Shown here: positions 1 to 5,607 of the stretch, piece by piece
Numbering within the stretch: position 1 is the stretch's first letter
How the letters are laid out: each line of letters starts with the position of its first letter
Assembly: GCA_023433265.1 (NCBI GenBank)
Contig: JAEZDR010000018.1
Coordinates: 1 to 7,784 of the forward strand
DNA from: Bacteroidota bacterium
Lineage (GTDB): Bacteria > Bacteroidota > Bacteroidia > Chitinophagales > Chitinophagaceae
Length of the DNA: 7,784 nt
Reading direction: 5' to 3'
Made by a program: the position numbers and the translations under genes
The notes under the pieces: model-generated
What the model was told of the DNA's origin: nothing
What the model saw: only the letters and a program-made list of their open reading frames with translations
Databases searched by the model: none

Positions 1-15
1 AGGTTACAGGCATAG

Positions 16-38
16 TTATGTGGTGCAATCCCACATAA
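16..38. other. Perfect 8-bp hairpin at left edge
   Basis: TTATGTGG (16-23) and CCACATAA (31-38) are perfect reverse complements around a 7-base loop. The hairpin lies 41 bases downstream of the stop codon of the minus-strand sixA gene, so it could end or stabilise that transcript. There is no U-tract on the exit side in the minus direction, so a classical intrinsic terminator is not shown. The sequence further left is outside the window. Confidence 0.35.
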
Positions 39-78
39 AACTGCAGATTAAACCAGGCCGGCATCTTACTGACTTCCC

Positions 79-576
79 CTATGGAAAGGGGTTCTTTGGA
101 TAATCGAAAAACCAAAACTGCTTTTCCGTAGCCATGAAATCAGCCCATTGTTTTATATCTGCTTTCACGGCAAATATGGCGCAGGTGGGCATGTCATCTA
201 CTTTGATGGGTGTAAGCTGGTTGGCAAATAACGTAATTGCCGGGTTGTGCGAAAACACCAGTACGGTTTTCCAGTCATCATCAAACTCCGCAATCACTTT
301 GGCAAAAGCTTCCGGCGCCGGCAGGTATAAATCGTCACGCTTTACAATATGCTTCTTCTTTACATCAAATTCATCAGCAAAGAAGTTCGCGGTCTCCAAC
401 GCACGGGTTGCAGTACTGCTCACAATTGCATCCGCCTTCCCTATCTTTTCGTGCAGGCGTTTTGCCATCCTCGGTGCGTCTTTCAGCCCACGGTCATTCA
501 GGGTCCGCTCAAAGTCCTGCACGTTCACATTGCTCCAACTGCTCTTTGCATGCCTGATCAACAACAACTGCTTCAT
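79..576 (-). CDS. sixA: SixA-type phosphohistidine phosphatase (histidine phosphatase superfamily)
   Basis: A 165-residue cytoplasmic protein of the histidine phosphatase (phosphoglycerate-mutase-like) superfamily. The N-terminal LLIRHAKSSW motif supplies R8 and the nucleophile H9. SSTATRALETA (53-63) supplies the second phosphate-binding arginine, R58, and FSHNP (108-112) supplies the second catalytic histidine, H110. The length and the RHAKSSW variant fit the short SixA branch, whose E. coli member dephosphorylates the HPt domain of ArcB. The true substrate here is unknown; a phospho-HPt protein or a small phosphate ester are both possible. The ATG at 574-576 is preferred because translation from it begins directly with the MKQLLLIRHA strand; an upstream in-frame TTG (583-585) adds only three residues. 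It is divergent from the CoA-binding gene, and no histidine kinase or HPt partner is in view. Confidence 0.88.
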   Translation of the reverse strand: MKQLLLIRHAKSSWSNVNVQDFERTLNDRGLKDAPRMAKRLHEKIGKADAIVSSTATRALETANFFADEFDVKKKHIVKRDDLYLPAPEAFAKVIAEFDDDWKTVLVFSHNPAITLFANQLTPIKVDDMPTCAIFAVKADIKQWADFMATEKQFWFFDYPKNPFP

Positions 577-660
577 ATGAAGCAAGTTACTAAAAAATAA
601 TGGCGGGTTTTGTTAATAGATGCTGTAGGTTTATGGCAGGATGCTTGATGCATAATAACC

Positions 661-1023
661 ATGAAAAAGAAAACAGTAGTGTTGGGAGCTTCTGATAATC
701 CATCAAGGTATAGCTACCTTGCTATCGAACGCCTGACCGATTATCAACATCCCGTTGTAGCCATCGGAAAGAAGAAAGGCAAAGTGGGCGATGTTGAAAT
801 TGCTGCTGAGCAATCTGATGTTGACGATGTAGACACTGTTACACTCTACCTGAATCCCACCAATCAAAAACCGTATTACGATTATATTCTTTCACTGTCG
901 CCTAAGCGCATCATCTTTAACCCCGGCACAGAAAACTCCGAGCTTGTAAAGATGGCAAGGGAGAGAGGTATTGAGCCCGTTTATGGATGTACGCTTGTGA
1001 TGTTGAGCACGGGGCAATATTAA
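661..1023 (+). CDS. Small CoA-binding domain protein (YccU-like Rossmann fold)
   Basis: A 120-residue single-domain protein matching the CoA_binding_2 family, related to E. coli YccU and to the nucleotide-binding domain of succinyl-CoA synthetase alpha. The N-terminal VVLGASDNPSRYSY stretch (6-19) is the glycine-rich nucleotide loop with the family's conserved Ser-x-x-Pro-Ser-Arg. NPGTENSEL (87-95) matches the conserved P-G-x-E-N segment, and GCTLVML (109-115) matches the usual C-terminal CTLVML motif. No signal peptide or membrane segment is seen. Known members bind CoA or similar nucleotides, but their physiological role is not settled, so no reaction is assigned. The gene starts 84 bases from the divergent sixA start. 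I found no convincing promoter box in that gap. Its stop lies 89 bases before the YkuK gene, which appears to have its own promoter. Confidence 0.85.
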   Translation: MKKKTVVLGASDNPSRYSYLAIERLTDYQHPVVAIGKKKGKVGDVEIAAEQSDVDDVDTVTLYLNPTNQKPYYDYILSLSPKRIIFNPGTENSELVKMARERGIEPVYGCTLVMLSTGQY

Positions 1024-1066
1024 ATGGATATGCACCGCTTGTTAATAATTCAAAGGCGGCTTTAGG

Positions 1067-1096
1067 TTGACGGTTGTATAGAAACAAGTAAATTGG
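1067..1096 (+). promoter_or_regulatory. Candidate Bacteroidota-type promoter for the ykuK gene
   Basis: TTG at 1067-1069 is followed after exactly 19 bases by TAAATTGG at 1089-1096, one mismatch from the Bacteroidota -7 consensus TAnnTTTG. The start codon follows 16 bases after the -7 box, giving a short leader. Spacing and position fit, but such short motifs arise by chance in AT-rich gaps. Confidence 0.35.
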
Positions 1097-1112
1097 ATAA
1101 ACATTATGGCCT

Positions 1113-1586
1113 ATGCGCTGGAGAAAATTCAATGGCGAAAGCATTCAACTGCCCATCAAAGATGCGGTGGAGCAAGCCATCAAAAAAGAAACTGAGCAGG
1201 GAACCCGTTTAAAAGTCTGCATTGGCACGGATAGCCAGGTCAAGGGCGAAGAAACAGAGTTTGCTACGGTGATTGTTTTTCTGCGCGAGCACAACGGAGG
1301 CTTCATGTACATCCACAACGAGAAAACCCGTCAAAGGTTTCATATCAAGGAGAGGATGCTTGCAGAAGTGGCAAAAAGCATTGAGATCGCATATGAACTA
1401 TGCGATCTTTTTATTGCTTACCATGTAGATATGGAAGTGCACGCAGACATCAATACCAACCCACAGTTCAAAAGCAACGATGCCTTAAAGGAAGCAATGG
1501 GCTACATTCTTGGAATGGGCTTCGCTTTCAAAGCAAAACCAGAAGCTTTTGCAAGCAGTTGCTGTGCTGATAAGATGGTAAACTAA
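1113..1586 (+). CDS. YkuK-family RNase H-like fold protein (DUF458)
   Basis: A 157-residue cytoplasmic protein of the RNase H-like YkuK family (formerly DUF458), named after Bacillus subtilis YkuK. Strand and acidic-residue order fit an RNase H fold: VCIGTDSQVKG (35-45) carries D40 on the first strand, ERMLAEV (80-86) carries E80/E85 on a helix, VHADIN (109-114) carries D112, and the C-terminal CADK (151-154) carries D153. All the acidic positions expected for two-metal catalysis therefore look present, but no biochemical activity is firmly established for the family. Start choice is clear: an in-frame TAA lies at 1098-1100, and 1113 is the only ATG before the conserved MRWRKFNG start. A nearby ATG at 1106 is out of frame. 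A hairpin about 25 bases past the stop suggests a single-gene transcript. Confidence 0.87.
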   Translation: MRWRKFNGESIQLPIKDAVEQAIKKETEQGTRLKVCIGTDSQVKGEETEFATVIVFLREHNGGFMYIHNEKTRQRFHIKERMLAEVAKSIEIAYELCDLFIAYHVDMEVHADINTNPQFKSNDALKEAMGYILGMGFAFKAKPEAFASSCCADKMVN

Positions 1587-1610
1587 GCTGCTCCTTTCAC
1601 TTGGGCAACA

Positions 1611-1630
1611 CAGCCTGTAAAAACAGGCTG
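1611..1630 (+). terminator. Hairpin downstream of ykuK
   Basis: CAGCCTG (1611-1617) and CAGGCTG (1624-1630) form a perfect 7-bp GC-rich stem around a 6-base TAAAAA loop, 24 bases after the ykuK stop. No immediate U-tract follows, although the next 70 bases are pyrimidine-rich. It could be a factor-assisted terminator or a 3'-end stabilising hairpin for ykuK mRNA. Confidence 0.45.
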
Positions 1631-1703
1631 CTGGCATAGCCTCCCCTATCCTTCCTGTTCTATTTTATTCTTCCCATTTCTCACTACTCTTCCCGCTTAA
1701 TTC

Positions 1704-1711
1704 TACATTTG
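1704..1711 (+). promoter_or_regulatory. Perfect -7 promoter box (TAnnTTTG) before the PP-loop gene
   Basis: TACATTTG is an exact match to the Bacteroidota -7 consensus. It lies 25 bases before the preferred start at 1737 and 13 bases before the alternative ATG at 1725. The best upstream -33 candidate is TTTC at 1677-1680 (one mismatch to TTTG, 23-base spacing), so the -33 half is weak. Initiation about six bases downstream of the box would fall around 1717 and favour the start at 1737, because a start at 1725 would have almost no leader. Confidence 0.4.
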
Positions 1712-1736
1712 AAAACATGAACGAATGCATCAGCAA

Positions 1737-2429
1737 ATGAAGAAGAGGGCGGTAATGAACTGGAGTGGCGGAAAGGATTCAGCGCTGGCTTTATACAAAG
1801 TGTTGCAGGGTGAAGAATATGAGGTAATCTCCCTTTTAACTACAATAGATGCAGCAAGTGGTAAGTCGTCCATACATTCCATTCCCATCCATCTCTTGGA
1901 GGCGCAGGCCAATAGCATCGGCATTCCGTTGTATAAAGTAATTGTATCAGCAGGTTTAAAAGATTATGATGAAAAAATGCTGGAAGCAGTGCATCTCTTT
2001 ATAGCTGAAGGCGCTAACCACTTCATCTTTGGTGATATTTTTCTTGAAGACATAAAGCAATACAGGGAACGCAAATTGAACCCGCAGGGTATATCGGTGG
2101 TGGAACCGCTTTGGCATTTGAGCGCAACAGAAGTGATGGAACATTTTCTCCGGTCGGGCATCAGGTCTAAAATAGTGGTCACACAGGCTGATGTCCTCGG
2201 CAGGGAATTCATTGGCCGGGAGCTTAATGATGAGCTTGTTAAAGAGTTGCCGAAGGGTATAGATGTCTGCGGGGAGAATGGAGAATACCATACTTTCTGC
2301 TATGGCGGGGCTATGTTTCAAAAGGATGTCCTGTTTACTACCCGCGATGTAGTTAAACGGTCTTACAACATAAAACTGGATACCGGCCAAACAAGGACGT
2401 TCGATTATTGGATGGCAGTGCTTGAATAA
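1737..2429 (+). CDS. Diphthine--ammonia ligase family ATP-PP-loop protein
   Basis: A 230-residue cytoplasmic protein of the Diphthami_syn_2 (Dph6/MJ0570-like) family of adenine-nucleotide alpha hydrolases. The PP-loop SGGKDSALAL (10-19) binds ATP. FGDIFLEDIKQYRE (98-111) and VEPLW (122-126) are the internal family motifs, and GENGEYHTF (179-187) is the signature near the C-terminus. Length matches the catalytic domain, without the extra C-terminal domains of eukaryotic Dph6. In archaea and eukaryotes the family amidates diphthine on EF-2. Bacterial EF-G lacks diphthamide, so the substrate here is probably another carboxylate that is adenylated and amidated; that is inference. The ATG at 1737 gives the family-typical start MKKRAVMNWSGGKDS; an in-frame ATG at 1725 would add four residues. 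A 7-codon reading frame (1717-1740) overlaps this start as ATGA. Confidence 0.85.
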   Translation: MKKRAVMNWSGGKDSALALYKVLQGEEYEVISLLTTIDAASGKSSIHSIPIHLLEAQANSIGIPLYKVIVSAGLKDYDEKMLEAVHLFIAEGANHFIFGDIFLEDIKQYRERKLNPQGISVVEPLWHLSATEVMEHFLRSGIRSKIVVTQADVLGREFIGRELNDELVKELPKGIDVCGENGEYHTFCYGGAMFQKDVLFTTRDVVKRSYNIKLDTGQTRTFDYWMAVLE

Positions 2430-2502
2430 CCCGGTGCAGCTTACAAGGCATTAAGCATGTCTAATAAGAAGCTCTCATTGCAATTATATTAAACAGGTTG
2501 CT

Positions 2503-3441
2503 ATGCTCCGTTTTTTGCTACTCATTGTTGCGGCAGCTACATTGCCGGGTTGTGCAACCTTGCTTAATTCCAACCAAACCAGGGTCAGCCTTTATACTGC
2601 AAAACCTGCCAGCATAATCTATATGGGAGATACACTTGCAACTGTGAATGACAAGGTAACGATCCGGGTAGAAAGAGATGCTAAAAACCTTAAGGTGGTT
2701 TTGCTTGAGGATAGTGTTAGTAAACCGGTAACCATCCCCTCAAATATGTCTTTTGCATGGTATAGCAACATCCTCTTCAATTATGGTCTGGGAATGCTTG
2801 TTGATGCTAGAACTCCGAAAAGGTTTGGTTACCAACGCCATGCTTTCCTTACAAGTAATCCTTCATCAGCAGGCATCGCAAGGATAGCGCCTTACAATAA
2901 GAAGGGCGATTTATACCTGCATCTTTCATTGCCGCACGTTAACTATTTTTCTTTGTACCCGCAAAGCGAAGGAAGGAAGGAAAAGATCGGCTTCTGGGGA
3001 ATAACGGGAGGGCTGGATTACTTCCACCGCCATAATCAGTTTGTCCAGCTTAGCATAACCGGCGCAATGGACTTCTTTTTTCCCGTACCCGCTGCAATTG
3101 ACATTAGCGGAGAGTATGAGTTGATGAGTACGCTGAATGTTAGCCTCACTAATAATCATCGTATAAGACGTTGGAAACTTGGTTATGGTCTGTCGCTGGC
3201 AAGAAACTCCTGGGAATGGAGGTATTATCCCCGTTGGAATCCGCCACCGCCAACACGTACTCCTGTTACAAAACAACAACTAGCCCTCGGTCTCGCACTG
3301 CCGGTTTACTACCAGCTTGGCAGGTCCTTTCACCTCGGGTTTGTTTATAGGCCCTCATTTTATCGCCCCGGGGCAAACCAGGACTTTAAGTATGAACACG
3401 TTGCAAGTTTAGACTTCTGCTGGAAACTAAAACTGCGGTAG
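2503..3441 (+). CDS. Predicted lipoprotein with beta-rich, barrel-like C-terminal domain
   Basis: A 312-residue exported protein of unknown function. The N-terminus is a short hydrophobic signal (residues 2-13) ending in a lipobox LPGC, so C17 would be lipidated after signal peptidase II cleavage. Residues 25-80 look like a small beta domain (TRVSLYTAKPASIIYMGDT, then alternating strands ending VTIPS), similar in style to PEGA-like surface domains. A hydrophobic, glycine-containing stretch (84-100) leads into VDARTPKRFGY (100-110). From about 135 to the end it shows alternating aromatic strands, for example GGLDYFHRHNQFVQLSITG and YYQLGRSFHLGFVYRPSF, with a proline-rich turn PPPPTRTP (247-254), and it closes on DFCWKLKLR. 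This resembles a small outer-membrane barrel, but a lipid anchor plus barrel is unusual; it may instead be a periplasmic-facing beta protein. It sits 73 bases after the PP-loop gene and converges on asnB. Confidence 0.75.
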   Translation: MLRFLLLIVAAATLPGCATLLNSNQTRVSLYTAKPASIIYMGDTLATVNDKVTIRVERDAKNLKVVLLEDSVSKPVTIPSNMSFAWYSNILFNYGLGMLVDARTPKRFGYQRHAFLTSNPSSAGIARIAPYNKKGDLYLHLSLPHVNYFSLYPQSEGRKEKIGFWGITGGLDYFHRHNQFVQLSITGAMDFFFPVPAAIDISGEYELMSTLNVSLTNNHRIRRWKLGYGLSLARNSWEWRYYPRWNPPPPTRTPVTKQQLALGLALPVYYQLGRSFHLGFVYRPSFYRPGANQDFKYEHVASLDFCWKLKLR

Positions 3442-3475
3442 CAAGCAGACCCTTGCCGGCATTCCGCTCCCTGAT

Positions 3476-3489
3476 ACCCACTAATGGGT
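3476..3489. other. Small hairpin at the upstream edge of the repeat array
   Basis: ACCCA (3476-3480) and TGGGT (3485-3489) pair around a 4-base CTAA loop, 35 bases past the lipoprotein stop and directly abutting the 11-base repeat array. The stem is only 5 bp and no U-tract follows on either strand. It may be a weak terminator for one of the two convergent genes, or chance. Confidence 0.2.
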
Positions 3490-3566
3490 TGGCTAGCGAT
3501 GGTTTAGCAATGCTGTAGCGGTGTTGTAGCGATGTTGTAGCGGTGCTGTAGCGGTGCTGTGGCGAT
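3490..3566. repeat. Seven-unit 11-bp tandem repeat between convergent genes
   Basis: Seven contiguous 11-base units fill exactly 77 bases: TGGCTAGCGAT, GGTTTAGCAAT, GCTGTAGCGGT, GTTGTAGCGAT, GTTGTAGCGGT, GCTGTAGCGGT and GCTGTGGCGAT. The last five share the consensus GYTGTRGCGRT and differ only by transitions at positions 2, 6 and 10; the first two are diverged but keep the TAGC core and the final T. The array lies between the stops of the lipoprotein gene and asnB, so it is not a promoter region for either. The 11-base period is close to one DNA helical turn, which would put each unit on the same face of the helix. Array function is unknown: protein binding, a 3'-UTR element or neutral slippage expansion are all possible. 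Confidence 0.9.
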
Positions 3567-3618
3567 GCAAATCCGAGGTATCTGTTTACCAACCCTGAAC
3601 CAACCATAAGGATACCAC

Positions 3619-3672
3619 GCCACAGATGTCTTGAATAACTACTTTGGAGGCCTAAGAACGTAACATCTGGGC
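3619..3672. repeat. Imperfect inverted repeat next to the asnB stop
   Basis: GCC-A-CAGATGT (3619-3629) pairs with ACATCTG-GGC (3663-3672): ten base pairs with a single bulged A at 3622, enclosing a 33-base spacer. It ends five bases before the asnB stop codon and so would lie in the asnB 3'-untranslated region. The wide loop makes a simple intrinsic terminator unlikely; it may stabilise the mRNA end or be a remnant of a small dispersed repeat. Confidence 0.4.
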
Positions 3673-3676
3673 CTTG

Positions 3677-5545
3677 CTACATGATAGCTGCCGCACAAAG
3701 GATGCGCCAGTCCAGGTTACCTGCTTCGTGCGCAGCATGGGCAGCTATTGGAGCCGACAGGATGCTGCTGTTCAGCACCCCCAATTGAACAAGTTTTTGC
3801 CTGCTGTCTTTTATCAATTCAATGACAGCCGGGTGCCTTAGCCACTCGGCTTGCGGAGGTTCGTATCCTACCTTGCCTTTACGCCAGGTTATATCCGGTG
3901 GCAGGTGGTTTTCCACTGACTTACGCAGAATCCATTTAGTAAATCCATCCCGCACTTTGAAGTTTGAAGGCAAGGAGAATATAAAGGTTACAAGCTCATG
4001 GTTTAGAAAAGGAAGTCTTACTTCGGTAGAGTGTGCCATGGAGTTCCTGTCAGCATATCGAAGAAGTTCCTCCAGGCCGAAGATGAAAGTATTATAATAT
4101 AGCAAATCCTCCAGCTTCTTTATCACCGGCTTTTGCAGGCTATCAGTGTTTGTATGGTTTACTAAAAACTCCTTATTGATGAATTGATTTTTTCGCTGCT
4201 GATTGATTGCCCGTTTTTGTAATAATGCTGCTGTTTTTGCAGGATTGAATGCAGCAATATAATTGGCAAAACCCCACTGCTCAAGCAGGTCGTTCTGCTG
4301 TAAAAGTTGCTTCTCTCTTCTGAAGAGCTGCAACTGCCCGCCAGCCAATAGTTGTTGCAGGTACCAATGCATATAACGACGATAGCCACCCATTATCTCA
4401 TCGGCGCCTTGCCCGTCTAACAATACAGTGATACCTTTTTCTTTTGCCTTGCGGTATACCATGTATTGCGTAAACACTGAGCTACTTTGCACAGGTTCTT
4501 CCTGGTGCATCATAAACTTCTTAAAATGCTGCGCCAGGTCATCTGCAGTAGGTGTAATGGTATACCTTGTTAAGCCAAAAGCATCGGCTACTTTCTTACT
4601 ATAATTGTTTTCGTCACTGGCAAAGCCAGGGAATACTGCCGAAAAGCAGAGATTACTCCACGCGCTCGTCTTCCTTAAGCCGGAAATTGAGGCCACCACT
4701 GCTGAGCTATCCAGCCCGCCACTCAGGCTGGTCCCTACACTCACGTCGCTTCTAAGCCTGCAGTCCACCGATTGAATAAAAAGCGAACTGAACTTATCAA
4801 TAGCTTCCTCTTCACTTAAAGTTTGTGTTTCGGATGTTCTGTTGGTACGGTACCAACGCGTCATCCTGATCTTTCCTTCCCTTACATTGATGTTGAGTAA
4901 ATGCCCCGGTGGAAGTGATAAAATATTGCTGAAAAAGGTTTGTGACTTCTTTAATGGATTCTGAACATAACCCAGCGAGAGATAGTTCAGCATCATCATC
5001 CCGTTTACCTGCTTCGGCAAACCATAACTCCAAAGGCTTTTCATCTCGCTGGCAAACACCATGTAATGCAGGCGGCCTCTTTCCTTGTAGTCTACATGAT
5101 AATAAAAAGGCTTCTCTCCAAAGCGGTCGCGGGCTGCAAACACTCTATCCTCCCGTTTGTTGTAGATGAGAAAAGCAAACATCCCGTCCATTAACGATAA
5201 GCAGGCATCGCCCCACTTATCGTAAGCTGCAACCACTACTTCCGTATCTGAACTTGTAGTAAAAGAATATCCGGATTGCGATAACTCCTGTTTTAGTTCC
5301 AGGTAGTTATAGATCTCGCCGTTGAAGATGATGGTGTAGTCGAGATAATGAAAGGGCTGGTTGGCCAGTGCAGATTTATCAATGATTGCTAAGCGATGGT
5401 GGGCGAAGCCAACTGTTTCATTCTCGTTTATAAAGTAAGCTGATTGGTCAGGACCACGGTGTTGCAGGCAGCAACTCATCCGAAGAAGCTGCTCTTGTTT
5501 TACAAATCCGCTGTCGGGCGAAATGATGCCTGCTAAACCGCACAT
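3677..5545 (-). CDS. asnB: Asparagine synthetase B, glutamine-hydrolysing
   Basis: A 622-residue cytoplasmic enzyme making asparagine, AMP and PPi from aspartate, ATP and glutamine. The N-terminal class II amidotransferase domain (about 2-190) begins MCGLAGI; initiator Met removal exposes the nucleophile C2, which fixes the start. It contains HRGPD (29-33), R51, FNGEIYN (74-80) and SSDTE (98-102), the glutamine-binding set. The synthetase domain (about 240-590) has the PP-loop SGGLDSS (275-281), HQEEP (347-351) and LDGQGADEIMGGY (376-388), followed by the RLPFLNHELV segment and KGKVGYEPP. All key residues are intact. At 622 residues it is longer than E. coli AsnB (554) and close to the Bacillus AsnB/AsnO group. 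Related proteins serve in surface polysaccharide or peptide clusters, but none of those genes is near. The gap to the upstream DUF2911 gene is 62 bases and holds a hairpin, so separate transcription is possible. Confidence 0.95.
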   Translation of the reverse strand: MCGLAGIISPDSGFVKQEQLLRMSCCLQHRGPDQSAYFINENETVGFAHHRLAIIDKSALANQPFHYLDYTIIFNGEIYNYLELKQELSQSGYSFTTSSDTEVVVAAYDKWGDACLSLMDGMFAFLIYNKREDRVFAARDRFGEKPFYYHVDYKERGRLHYMVFASEMKSLWSYGLPKQVNGMMMLNYLSLGYVQNPLKKSQTFFSNILSLPPGHLLNINVREGKIRMTRWYRTNRTSETQTLSEEEAIDKFSSLFIQSVDCRLRSDVSVGTSLSGGLDSSAVVASISGLRKTSAWSNLCFSAVFPGFASDENNYSKKVADAFGLTRYTITPTADDLAQHFKKFMMHQEEPVQSSSVFTQYMVYRKAKEKGITVLLDGQGADEIMGGYRRYMHWYLQQLLAGGQLQLFRREKQLLQQNDLLEQWGFANYIAAFNPAKTAALLQKRAINQQRKNQFINKEFLVNHTNTDSLQKPVIKKLEDLLYYNTFIFGLEELLRYADRNSMAHSTEVRLPFLNHELVTFIFSLPSNFKVRDGFTKWILRKSVENHLPPDITWRKGKVGYEPPQAEWLRHPAVIELIKDSRQKLVQLGVLNSSILSAPIAAHAAHEAGNLDWRILCAAAIM

Positions 5546-5588
5546 GTTGTAAAGGTGAATAGAAACTTCTTACTACGCAAACTTCAAT

Positions 5589-5603
5589 AGCAAGCCACTT
5601 GCT
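5589..5603 (-). terminator. Compact hairpin between the DUF2911 gene and asnB
   Basis: AGCAAG and CTTGCT form a perfect 6-bp stem with a 3-base loop, beginning four bases after the DUF2911 stop codon in the direction of transcription. The exit side reads ATTGAAGTTTG, which is only mildly T-rich. It may attenuate read-through into asnB. Confidence 0.35.
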
Positions 5604-5607
5604 GGCA

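Noticed and set aside
134..580. 148-codon plus-strand frame antisense to sixA
   Set aside because: The minus-strand protein has all histidine-phosphatase motifs; this frame has no recognisable domain.
608..633. TTTTG and TAGGTTTA as a promoter for the CoA-binding gene
   Set aside because: The spacing is only 13 bases and the -7 box has a mismatch; not a credible Bacteroidota promoter.
1956..2390. 144-codon minus-strand frame inside the PP-loop gene
   Set aside because: It lies wholly antisense to a gene with clear PP-loop family motifs.
2439..2456. GCTTA/TAAGC hairpin after the PP-loop gene
   Set aside because: A 5-bp AT-containing stem with no U-tract; within chance expectation.
3490..3566. 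CRISPR array
   Set aside because: Units are 11 bases, directly adjacent with no spacers, and no cas genes are nearby.
3386..3607. Minus-strand 73-codon frame with an 11-residue repeat (HRYSTATTSLQ-like)
   Set aside because: The repeating peptide is a by-product of the 11-base DNA array (three units equal 11 codons), and the frame overlaps the 3' end of the lipoprotein gene.
3677..5545. asnB as part of a surface-polysaccharide or peptide biosynthesis cluster
   Set aside because: No glycosyltransferase, polymerase, flippase or NRPS gene is in the window; simple asparagine synthesis is the cautious reading.
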